From Vreelandella populi (GTDB lineage Bacteria > Pseudomonadota > Gammaproteobacteria > Pseudomonadales > Halomonadaceae): a DNA stretch of 64,000 nucleotides. Each line of letters starts with the position of its first letter. The stretch's first letter is position 1. The notes beneath the pieces are model-generated. The model made no database searches and had not been told where the DNA came from. It saw only the letters and a program-made list of their open reading frames with translations. This document shows positions 43,504 to 51,280 of the stretch, one piece after another. The position numbers were made by a program, and so were the translations under genes. Location: assembly GCF_003989825.1 (NCBI RefSeq), contig NZ_RZHE01000015.1, positions 1 to 64,000 on the forward strand, given 5' to 3'.

Positions 43504-44226
43504 CTAAGAAGCATCCGAGAGGCGCTTTTTAAGCTGCCTATAGGTACCGTAATGACGGTCGAGGTGGCGCCGCATGGCCGCCTCGGCCGCATCAGGGTCC
43601 CGGGATTCAATCGCTTCGATGATTTCAGTATGAGCAGCAGTGGCCGCCTTATCTTCGTCCTTTTGCTGCAACACGTGGGCACGTCGATCGTCCAGCCATT
43701 CAGAAAGCGCTACGTGAATGGCGTCAAAGATCGGGTTGCGGCCGATACTCGCCAATACGCCATGGAAGTCATTATCGGAGCGTTTAAAGCGAGCCTCATC
43801 CCCAATGGCATCACGATTGGCTGACAGCGCATCGCGCAATCGCGTCAAATCCTCATCGCTTGCGTGGCGTGCGGCATTACGCGCCAGCGATATCTCAAAC
43901 ATCGCCCGGGCTTCCTGAAAATACTGCTGCCCATCAGGCTTGGAAAGCAATTGTCGTGTGACGCCAGAAAGCCTTGCCATGACGGCTTCGGCGGTAGGAC
44001 GAATCACTCTGGCACGTGTGCCGCTGTTGATCGCGATTAGCCCAAGCTGTTGCAAATGGAACAGCGCTTCACGCACGGCGGGCCTGCCCACACCAAACTG
44101 CTCCATCAATTCCCGTTCTGAAGGCAATTGATCATTTTCACTTAGCCGCCCCTCAAGAATCTCCGCCTCGAGCTGTTCGGCGACTTGTTCAGACAGCGTT
44201 TTACGCTCGATCCGGTATCTGCTCAT
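43504..44226 (-). CDS. GntR/FadR-family regulator (UxuR/NanR-like FCD)
   Basis: A 240-residue FCD-type GntR protein. Winged helix about 8-75: LPSERELMEQFGVGRPAVREALFHLQQLG and a wing TRARVI. FCD domain from about 98 with FKRSDNDFHGVLASIGRNP (Asp/His metal-site pattern) and MRRHLDRHYGTY. The DNA-reading helix resembles UxuR/ExuR/NanR members, which bind TGGTAT-type half-sites; two such sites lie at 48537-48556 and 48662-48680. It is last in the TRAP 2 operon, which it likely controls with the divergent xylX operon. Confidence 0.88.
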   Translation of the reverse strand: MSRYRIERKTLSEQVAEQLEAEILEGRLSENDQLPSERELMEQFGVGRPAVREALFHLQQLGLIAINSGTRARVIRPTAEAVMARLSGVTRQLLSKPDGQQYFQEARAMFEISLARNAARHASDEDLTRLRDALSANRDAIGDEARFKRSDNDFHGVLASIGRNPIFDAIHVALSEWLDDRRAHVLQQKDEDKAATAAHTEIIEAIESRDPDAAEAAMRRHLDRHYGTYRQLKKRLSDAS

Positions 44227-44302
44227 AGGCAGTCACTCCTGGTTAACCTGGAATTCACCGCCACTTTACTGCATTTCCCGTTGCGATCCTTCAACTGTGC
44301 CT

Positions 44303-45379
44303 TCAGTCGAGTCGAGATAGCGGCGCTAGCTGGTACTGCCTGGCGATCTCTGCATAGGCCGACTGATTGGCAGAATCCAGTGGAATGCCGTCTACATCGC
44401 GCTGCGCTTGGCAGCGCCATTCACGATCACCTGGCGCCATTACCCGCGCATTTGGGGTGGCAGGCTGGGCACGGAGATCCGCTAAATATTCAGCCAACCC
44501 GCGCGCAAACGTGCCTTCTTCCACAAACGCATCGGGTTTCATCGCTAAAAAGAAATGCCCTACGCCACGTGGCGTCGACATATCCGGTCCGCCCATGGGT
44601 AGAAGTTTGAAACCGTGCTGCATTCCCGAGAGCATCGAGCTGAGTATCTCTACCATGCCGCCCAACCCTGCACCCTTAAACCCAAAGCTACTACCGCCTA
44701 ACGGCAGCAATGCGGCAATCTCGCCAGGTATGCGACTTACCTTTCCGCCCGCATCAGCGGCCACTTGATCCGGCAACTCACGACCAATCGCCCCGAACTG
44801 TTGCACACGATTCCAGGGAATCGAGCTGGTCGCCATATCCAACAAATACGGCGCATCCCCCGCCACTGGCGCCGCAAAGGCGATGGGGTTGGTGCCATGA
44901 AAGGGCTTGGCCCCATCGTGTAGCAGTACAAACGGATCCGAGTTACAGAACGCCATGCCCAGGTAGCCCTTTTCGGCCGCCGCCAACGCATAGCATCCCG
45001 CTGCCCCAAAGTGCGATGAGTTACCGACCGCCACAGCTCCCATTCCCACTTCGCCGGCCATCGCCATGGCATGCTCGATGGCGGTGTAGCCTGCCAGGTG
45101 GCCTAGCCCATCATCGGCATTTAAAAAGCCCGTTGCCGCCAAGCGCTGGTGAAACACCATGTCAGGCGCGCCGTTAATACGTCCACCTTTAAGCGCCTGT
45201 AAATAATGCGGTAATAGACGTAACCCATGGCTGTCGGTGCCCATGCGTGAGGCGGTTACCAGCGCGCGGCTCACGGCATCGGCAGATGCTTGGTTAGCAC
45301 CGGCAGCCACAAGTGCCGCTTGCATAAAGCGCGTTAGATCCTCACGGGTAACACGAAAATCCAATGACGTATCAGTCAT
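44303..45379 (-). CDS. Ldh-family (YiaK-like) dehydrogenase, copy 2
   Basis: A 358-residue Ldh_2 family enzyme: TASRMGTDSHGLRLLPHYL (catalytic His), VAVGNSSHFGAAGCYALAA, HGTNPIAFAAP and LLPLGGSSFGFKGAGLGGM. It lies directly after the TRAP 2 genes, the same arrangement as YiaK with the YiaMNO carrier of E. coli, where YiaK reduces the imported 2,3-diketo-L-gulonate. A role in reducing or oxidising the acid imported by TRAP 2 is therefore likely, but the substrate is unknown. GGAG lies 9 nt before the ATG. About 77 nt separate it from the GntR gene. Confidence 0.86.
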   Translation of the reverse strand: MTDTSLDFRVTREDLTRFMQAALVAAGANQASADAVSRALVTASRMGTDSHGLRLLPHYLQALKGGRINGAPDMVFHQRLAATGFLNADDGLGHLAGYTAIEHAMAMAGEVGMGAVAVGNSSHFGAAGCYALAAAEKGYLGMAFCNSDPFVLLHDGAKPFHGTNPIAFAAPVAGDAPYLLDMATSSIPWNRVQQFGAIGRELPDQVAADAGGKVSRIPGEIAALLPLGGSSFGFKGAGLGGMVEILSSMLSGMQHGFKLLPMGGPDMSTPRGVGHFFLAMKPDAFVEEGTFARGLAEYLADLRAQPATPNARVMAPGDREWRCQAQRDVDGIPLDSANQSAYAEIARQYQLAPLSRLD

Positions 45380-45436
45380 TAAACAATACTCCAGGTCTTA
45401 ATATTGTTGTTGACGGCCAACCAGCCACGGTAGTGC

Positions 45437-46816
45437 TCAACGGTATATCAGCGTGGGAAGCCACATAGAAATAGCTGGGATAAAGGTCACTAATAACAAG
45501 CAGATCACCAGAGGGATAAGGAACGGAATGGTTCCTCGCATGCAGCGCTCAAAGCTGACATTGGATACTCGGGAAAGTACGTAGAGCACCATCCCCACCG
45601 GTGGCGTCAGTAGGCCAATCATTAGGTTGAGCACCATAATCACCCCAAAGTGAACGGGGTCTACCCCGACGGCCACCGCCATGGGCAATAGGACCGGCAC
45701 CAAGATGGTAATCGCCGCGATGGTTTCCATAAAGCAGCCGACAATGATGAGTACAATGTTGGCCATCACCAGTACGGCGAGTTTGCTATCGGCAAAGGGC
45801 CCCATTAAGGCGATTACGTTCTGGGTAACCTGATTGCTAGTGAGTATCCAGGCAAATATCGATGCGGAAGAGACAATGAACAGAATGACTGCGGTTGTCT
45901 CGATGGTTTCCATACTGACTTTTAACAACTTCCGCCAGGTCAGTGTGCGGTAAACCACGACACCCAGTATCAGCGCATAAAACACCGCGGCGACCGCCGC
46001 CTCGGTAGGGGTAAACGCGCCAGTGATAATACCGCCCACGATAATGACGGGCGTCATTAGTGATAGAAAAGCCCGCTTAAAGGTATGCCCAAGTACGCGC
46101 ATCGAAAATACCGCGTCACGCTGATAGCCCCGTCGGCGCGAGATGATAAAGATCATCAGCATTAACATCACCCCCATTAACAACCCAGGAATTAACCCAG
46201 CTGCAAACAGTTGGCCCACAGAGGCGGATGCCATGACGCCGTAAATGACCATGGGTAAACTAGGCGGGATAATCGGCCCGATGGTGGATGAGGCCGCGGT
46301 AATACCCACCGCAAATTCCTCATCGTAGCCCGCATCTTTCATCGCTTTCACTTCAATCATGCCAAGGCCACCGGCATCCGCCACGGCCGCCCCTGACATT
46401 CCAGAAAACACGATACTGGCGCCCACATTCACGTGCCCCAGCCCACCGCGCATCCAGCCCATCAAGGCCTTGGCAAAATTGAAGATCCGCTCAGTGATGC
46501 CACCGTTATTCATCAAGCTACCAGCAAAGATAAAAAACGGAATGGCCAGGAGTGGGAAGCTGTCGATACCGTTGATCATACGGTGCGCTATGACGATGTT
46601 GGGCACCTGGCCTGTGATCAGTACAAACATCAAGCAGGCGCCCGCCAAGCTAACCGCGATGGGAACCCCGAGCACCAACATAGTGAATAAGGCGAAAAAC
46701 AAGAAGCCGAGGTCATAGCCCATCAGCGGTAATAGTACGCAACCCAGCACGGCCAGTGCCGACAGCAGCGGCGACACTAGCGGTTTTTGCCAGCGCATCA
46801 TGGAAATTCGGGACAT
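45437..46816 (-). CDS. dctM: TRAP transporter large permease DctM, system 2
   Basis: A 459-residue large permease. The ATG at 46816 has GAGAGG 6 nt upstream; a GTG at 46855 just after the dctQ stop has no good site. Features: LLAIPFFIFAGSLMNNGGIT, GMSGAAVADAGGLGMIEVKAM, IIPPSLPMVIYGVMAS and GLLTPPVGMVLYVLSRV. The N-terminal 35 residues add one extra hydrophobic stretch relative to the other two DctM proteins here. It imports the acid bound by DctP 2. Confidence 0.93.
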   Translation of the reverse strand: MSRISMMRWQKPLVSPLLSALAVLGCVLLPLMGYDLGFLFFALFTMLVLGVPIAVSLAGACLMFVLITGQVPNIVIAHRMINGIDSFPLLAIPFFIFAGSLMNNGGITERIFNFAKALMGWMRGGLGHVNVGASIVFSGMSGAAVADAGGLGMIEVKAMKDAGYDEEFAVGITAASSTIGPIIPPSLPMVIYGVMASASVGQLFAAGLIPGLLMGVMLMLMIFIISRRRGYQRDAVFSMRVLGHTFKRAFLSLMTPVIIVGGIITGAFTPTEAAVAAVFYALILGVVVYRTLTWRKLLKVSMETIETTAVILFIVSSASIFAWILTSNQVTQNVIALMGPFADSKLAVLVMANIVLIIVGCFMETIAAITILVPVLLPMAVAVGVDPVHFGVIMVLNLMIGLLTPPVGMVLYVLSRVSNVSFERCMRGTIPFLIPLVICLLLVTFIPAISMWLPTLIYR

Positions 46817-46858
46817 GGCAGGCCTCTCGATAAAAATGGCGTGACGGGAAACCACTTC

Positions 46859-47401
46859 TCAAACGACATCGGTACGATCCCGGTACTTCAGATAAAGCCG
46901 CTGGATGGTACGTAGCGCCATTAATACAAACGCCGCACAGACCGTGAAATAGATGATGCTCTTGGGCAGGTCGACCGACACCATCAAGCTATTGGTACGT
47001 GACGCCAACTGATAGGCGATCCACGCCATTGCTATATAAAAGCCAAGGCTTACCAGGCCCACCAGGCGCTCCAGTAAGCGCGCCTGCCACGGCGGCATGT
47101 AGTGGTAGAAGAACTCCACCATGATGTGGCTACCGTTGCGGGCGGCCATTACGCTGCCCAAAAAGCCAACCCCGATCAGCAGATAACGGGCAATTTCCTC
47201 AGTCCAGCCGATAGAACTGCCCAGCACATAGCGGCTAAAAAACTGAGTGAATACCACCAGAATAAGTGCCCAGAACAGCGTCAGGGTCACAAAGTCTTCA
47301 ATTCGATAATCACTCAGTTTGAAGGGGGCATCGTCGAAGGCGGATTCAAAATCCACCATTGGATCAATGCTGGGCGGTGCATCTTCGCGTGCGTCACTCA
47401 T
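46859..47401 (-). CDS. dctQ: TRAP transporter small permease DctQ, system 2
   Basis: A 180-residue four-span protein. The ATG at 47401 (MSDAREDAPPSIDP) has GGAG 9 nt upstream and avoids coding through the hairpin at 47418-47443. An acidic tail of about 40 residues precedes the first span. The motif SIGWTEEIARYLLIGVGFLG is the DctQ signature. Confidence 0.9.
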   Translation of the reverse strand: MSDAREDAPPSIDPMVDFESAFDDAPFKLSDYRIEDFVTLTLFWALILVVFTQFFSRYVLGSSIGWTEEIARYLLIGVGFLGSVMAARNGSHIMVEFFYHYMPPWQARLLERLVGLVSLGFYIAMAWIAYQLASRTNSLMVSVDLPKSIIYFTVCAAFVLMALRTIQRLYLKYRDRTDVV

Positions 47402-47417
47402 GGCACAATACTCCAGA

Positions 47418-47443
47418 CACTTCGCCAAAAAGTTAGCGAAGTG
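47418..47443 (-). other. Intercistronic hairpin dctP-dctQ, system 2
   Basis: A perfect 8-bp stem CACTTCGC / GCGAAGTG with a 10-nt loop lies in the 57-nt gap between dctP and dctQ. Confidence 0.7.
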
Positions 47444-47458
47444 CTCGCTGAGGTTGGA

Positions 47459-48460
47459 TTATTGGCCGATAGCCTGTAGGCGATCGTAGATTTCCTGATC
47501 CCAGGTGGCGGCATTGCCGTTATGGGCGGGCACAACGGCCTCACGGAAGATGTCGCGGTCCACTTCGTTGATGGTATTGCCCTGCTCCTCAAACCAGGCG
47601 ACCAACTCTTCCTCAGCCTGCAGGATATCCTGGGTGTTGCTCTCAGCGGCCTCCTGGAACACCTCGCGGAATATCTCCTGATCCTCTTCGCTTAGCTGGT
47701 TCCAGCGTGGACCGCCTACGATCGTGATCAGCGAATCGGTAATGTGGCCGGTCAGGTTGATGTAATCCTGTACCTCATGAAAGGCCTTGGCACGAATGGT
47801 CGGCAGCGGATTTTCCTGCGCGTCGACCACGCCTTGTTGCAGGGCCAGGTAGACTTCATCGAAAGCGATTGGGGTGGGGTTAGCGCCTACCGCGTTGGGC
47901 ATCATCATGTACATCGGCGCGTTGGGCACACGTATCTTGAGGCCTGCCATATCCTCGGGTGTATTGATCGGCGTATTCGATGTTACATGGCGTTCGCCAT
48001 AATAGTTGAGCGCCAGTGGGACGTTGCCGGTGGCATTCTGGTAGCCCTGGGCAATTTCCTGGAACAGGTCACTGTCAGCAAAGGCCTGCCAGTGATCAAA
48101 ATCACGGAACATATACGCAGCCCCCGCAATGCCGATAGGCCCGTAACCGCGACCAGCAAACTGCGTGCCGGTATAGATAACATCCACCGTGCCTAGCCCA
48201 AGCCCTTCATTAATGTCTTCTTCTTTACCCAAAGAAGAGGCTGCGTATACCTGCATGGTGTAGCGTCCGTCGGTCCGCTCTTCAATTTCATCCGCCGCCC
48301 ACAGCGCCCATTTATGGAAAGGTTCCGACGTTTCATAAACGTGGGCAAAACGCAGGTTCTCGGCGGCATGTACCGCACCGGCCACACTGATACCCGCAGC
48401 GATTAGCGTAGCGGTTAACAGGCGAGACATGGCTAGGTGGTATTGGCTTTTGTAGCGCAT
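47459..48460 (-). CDS. dctP: TRAP transporter binding protein DctP, system 2
   Basis: A 333-residue DctP-family protein. The ATG at 48460 has GAGGAAA 5 nt upstream and is followed by a signal peptide to about residue 32 (VHA-A). Key segments: RYTMQVYAASSLGKEEDINE, GLKIRVPNAPMYMMMPNAVG (ligand-binding Arg), NPTPIAFDEVYLALQQG and VVDAQENPLPTIRAK. It belongs to the YiaO/SiaP-like group of sugar-acid binders. A pair of dyad sites lies upstream at 48537-48556 and 48662-48680. Confidence 0.94.
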   Translation of the reverse strand: MRYKSQYHLAMSRLLTATLIAAGISVAGAVHAAENLRFAHVYETSEPFHKWALWAADEIEERTDGRYTMQVYAASSLGKEEDINEGLGLGTVDVIYTGTQFAGRGYGPIGIAGAAYMFRDFDHWQAFADSDLFQEIAQGYQNATGNVPLALNYYGERHVTSNTPINTPEDMAGLKIRVPNAPMYMMMPNAVGANPTPIAFDEVYLALQQGVVDAQENPLPTIRAKAFHEVQDYINLTGHITDSLITIVGGPRWNQLSEEDQEIFREVFQEAAESNTQDILQAEEELVAWFEEQGNTINEVDRDIFREAVVPAHNGNAATWDQEIYDRLQAIGQ

Positions 48461-48536
48461 CTTATTTTCCTCACAACCATTAGATTTATTGTTGGTTATT
48501 TGCGAGTAGCAATAGCGGATGTAACTGACCATCTTG

Positions 48537-48556
48537 CTGTATACGTATCATACCAG
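48537..48556. promoter_or_regulatory. Candidate GntR operator 1
   Basis: CTGTAT, 7 nt, ATACCA. It is the reverse complement pattern of the site at 48662-48680 (TGGTAT, 7 nt, ATACAG) and resembles the TGGTAT-type half-sites of UxuR/ExuR/NanR regulators. Confidence 0.6.
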
Positions 48557-48661
48557 CAGTTTAAAACCTAGCTAGTGGCCTTCAATTGCGCAACCACCTT
48601 CATCTAAACAGATTTGCTTATCGACCCGAATTGTAGCGGTACGCTAGAGTAAGTCATGCTC

Positions 48662-48680
48662 TGGTATACCTGTCATACAG
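48662..48680. promoter_or_regulatory. Candidate GntR operator 2
   Basis: TGGTAT, 7 nt, ATACAG; the left part extends to the self-complementary GGTATACC. It lies 94 nt before the xylX ATG. The proposed ligand is the GntR regulator encoded at 43504-44226. Confidence 0.6.
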
Positions 48681-48774
48681 AACAACCTCTATAACAACCG
48701 TCTGTAACAACAGTCTATAAAAACATAGGCGACAAGGTATCAACTGCCGGTCGCCAGCCCATCAGGAGGCACTC

Positions 48775-49938
48775 ATGCAGCCACTATCACTAACTGACAC
48801 TCTTCCCAACGACCTGGATAACGCCCTGCTCGTGGGCCGCGTATGGCTGGATGGCACGCGCGCGGGCCCTGCATTGGTCACGGTGCACGAGGGCAACATC
48901 ATCGATATCACCGAGTTTGGCCCCACCATGGCCGACCTGCTGGAACGCGACGATGTGCTAGAAGTTGTGCGGCGCGCAGAGGGTACTCCTTTGGGCAGTA
49001 TCGAGACGCTGCTGACAAACTCCCAACAGACTCAACCACAAGCGCCCTACCTGCTCGCCCCTTGCGATGTTCAGGCTGTTAAAGCCTGCGGCGTCACCTT
49101 CGCCGTCAGTTTGCTGGAGCGGGTAATCGAAGAGCAGGCTGGCGGCGACCCGGCTAAAGCCGTTGCGCTGCGCGATGACCTGCAGGCATTGATTGGTACC
49201 GATCTTTCCAGGATTGCCCCCGGGTCTGAAGAAGCCATGGCGCTAAAAACAGCGCTTCAGGCGCGCGGTGGCTGGTCACAGTATATGGAAGTGGGTATCG
49301 GCCCTGACGCGGAAGTGTTTACCAAAGCCCAGCCGCTTTCCTCGGTAGGCTTTGGCACACCGGTGGGGCTGCATGCGTCCTCGCAGTGGAATAATCCTGA
49401 GCCGGAAATCGTGCTGGCCGTGGACAGCCGCGGTCAGGTACGTGGTGCGACTCTAGGCAATGATGTCAACTTGCGCGATGTTGAAGGGCGCAGCGCACTA
49501 TTGCTTGGCAAAGCGAAAGATAACAACGCCTCCTGCTCCATCGGCCCGTTTATTCGATTGTTCGATGATCACTTTACTATCGACAGCGTGCGCAATTGCC
49601 AAGTCTCACTGCGTATTGAAGGTGAGGATGACGACTTTCTGCTTCAAGGCGAGAGCGATATGCGTGAAATAAGCCGCGACCCGCTGGATCTGGTAAGCCA
49701 AACCATCGGCGACCACCACCAGTACCCTGATGGTTTTATGCTGTTTCTGGGCACCATGTTCTCACCCATTAAAGACCGCGATGGCAAAGGCCAGGGCTTT
49801 ACCCACCACCTCGGTGATCGCGTCACTATTGCCACCCCAACCTTGGGTTCCCTGGTTAACCCGGTGGGCAGAAGCGATCAGCTGCCGCCCTGGACCTACG
49901 GCATTCGCGAACTGATGCGTCACTTGGCCCGCCGCTGA
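48775..49938 (+). CDS. xylX: 2-keto-3-deoxy-D-pentonate dehydratase XylX
   Basis: A 387-residue FAH-superfamily protein that follows Caulobacter XylX closely: KACGVTFAVSLLERVIEEQA, WSQYMEVGIGPDAEVFTK, WNNPEPEIVLAVDSRG, GNDVNLRDVEGRSALLLGKA, KDNNASCSIGPF and YPDGFMLFLGTMFSPIKDRD. XylX dehydrates 2-keto-3-deoxy-D-xylonate to alpha-ketoglutarate semialdehyde. Because D-xylonate and D-arabinonate lose the same stereocentres, the enzyme can in principle serve both XylD and FucD products. AGGAGG is 6 nt before the ATG. First gene of a rightward three-gene operon. Confidence 0.93.
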   Translation: MQPLSLTDTLPNDLDNALLVGRVWLDGTRAGPALVTVHEGNIIDITEFGPTMADLLERDDVLEVVRRAEGTPLGSIETLLTNSQQTQPQAPYLLAPCDVQAVKACGVTFAVSLLERVIEEQAGGDPAKAVALRDDLQALIGTDLSRIAPGSEEAMALKTALQARGGWSQYMEVGIGPDAEVFTKAQPLSSVGFGTPVGLHASSQWNNPEPEIVLAVDSRGQVRGATLGNDVNLRDVEGRSALLLGKAKDNNASCSIGPFIRLFDDHFTIDSVRNCQVSLRIEGEDDDFLLQGESDMREISRDPLDLVSQTIGDHHQYPDGFMLFLGTMFSPIKDRDGKGQGFTHHLGDRVTIATPTLGSLVNPVGRSDQLPPWTYGIRELMRHLARR

Positions 49939-49975
49939 TCTTTTCACTACTTAAATCACACCCCAGGAGAACGCA

Positions 49976-51280
49976 ATGACAACAATTACACACATTGAAA
50001 TCCAGGATATTCGTTTTCCCACCTCACGCTCGCTCGATGGCTCGGATGCCATGAATGCCGCACCCGATTACTCCGCCACCTATGTCATTCTGCATACCGA
50101 TGACGGCAGCCCAGAAGGTCATGGCTTAACCTTTACTATTGGCCGGGGCAACGAGATTGTGGTCACCGCTGTCCACTCATTAGCGCCACTGATCGAAGGC
50201 CGCACGCTTTCCTCAATTACCGAGAATATGGGCACGTTTTGGCGCGAGCTTACCGGCGACAGTCAGCTACGCTGGATTGGGCCGGATAAAGGTGCGATTC
50301 ACCTAGCCACCGCCGCCATCGTTAACGCCGTGTGGGATATGTGGGCAAAACGCGAAGGCAAGCCGGTATGGAAACTGCTGGTGGATATGACCCCGGAGCA
50401 GCTGGTGCGCTGCCTGGATTTCCGCTTTGTTACCGATGCGCTAACGCCTGAAGAAGCAATTTGCCTGCTGCGCCGCCAGGCCCCCGGCAAAGCGGCGCGT
50501 GAAGCCGAAATGCGCCGCGATGGCTACCCCGGCTATACCACTTCAGCGGGCTGGCTTGGCTACAGCGATGAAAAAGTGCGCAGCCTGGCCCGGGAAGCTT
50601 TAGCAGAGGGCTGGACTCACTTTAAACAAAAAATCGGCGGCGATATTGAAGAGGATGCCCGCCGGGCAGCGCTACTGCGTGAAGTCATCGGTTGGGACAA
50701 TGTACTGATGATGGACGCCAACCAGGTGTGGGAGGTCGACGAAACGGTGGCCAAAATGCGGCGGCTGGCTGAATTCGATCCCCTATGGATCGAAGAGCCC
50801 ACCAGCCCCGACGATATTTTGGGTCACGCGGAAATCCGACACCGCGTCGCGCCTATCGGGGTCGCGACCGGCGAACACTGCCACAACAAAGTGATGTTCA
50901 AGCAGTTCTTTCAGGCAGACGCTATTGACTACTGCCAGCTGGACGCTGCCCGTCTGGGTGGGCTCAACGAAGTGATTCTAGTCGTGCTGATGGCTGCTAA
51001 ATTCGACGTACCGGTTTGCCCGCATGGCGGCGGCGTTGGGCTGTGTGAATACACCCAGCACATCTCGCTGTTTGACTACATCGCGGTATCCGGTGAGCTT
51101 GAAGGGCGCGTGCTTGAGTATGTGGACCATCTTCACGAACACTTTATCGACCCGGTAGTGATCAACCATGGACGCTATCAGGTACCCGAGGCACCGGGCT
51201 ACAGCATTGCCATGCATGCCGAGTCCCAGGCACAGCATCGTTACCCCGAGGGAGCAGCCTGGCAGGAAGCAGCCCAATGA
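49976..51280 (+). CDS. fucD: L-fuconate dehydratase-like enolase-superfamily enzyme
   Basis: A 434-residue mandelate-racemase-type dehydratase. Catalytic residues occur as K217-x-K219, D247 (DAN), E273 (EEPTSPDD), E300 (GEHCHN) and H350 (CPHGGG), each one position before the residues I recall for Xanthomonas L-fuconate dehydratase. That enzyme also accepts L-galactonate and D-arabinonate. Next to xylX, which needs a 2-keto-3-deoxy-D-pentonate, D-arabinonate is an attractive substrate; L-fuconate remains the default name. No fuconate-pathway SDR or fucose permease is adjacent. AGGAGA precedes the ATG and the stop overlaps the next start (ATGA). Confidence 0.9.
   Translation: MTTITHIEIQDIRFPTSRSLDGSDAMNAAPDYSATYVILHTDDGSPEGHGLTFTIGRGNEIVVTAVHSLAPLIEGRTLSSITENMGTFWRELTGDSQLRWIGPDKGAIHLATAAIVNAVWDMWAKREGKPVWKLLVDMTPEQLVRCLDFRFVTDALTPEEAICLLRRQAPGKAAREAEMRRDGYPGYTTSAGWLGYSDEKVRSLAREALAEGWTHFKQKIGGDIEEDARRAALLREVIGWDNVLMMDANQVWEVDETVAKMRRLAEFDPLWIEEPTSPDDILGHAEIRHRVAPIGVATGEHCHNKVMFKQFFQADAIDYCQLDAARLGGLNEVILVVLMAAKFDVPVCPHGGGVGLCEYTQHISLFDYIAVSGELEGRVLEYVDHLHEHFIDPVVINHGRYQVPEAPGYSIAMHAESQAQHRYPEGAAWQEAAQ

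Larger units (their letters stand above)
48461..48774. other. Divergent promoter region TRAP carrier 2 / xylX operon
   Basis: About 310 nt without a gene. It contains two related dyads (48537-48556, 48662-48680) and AT-rich stretches near 48480-48510 and 48690-48730 where the divergent promoters are expected. Confidence 0.6.
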
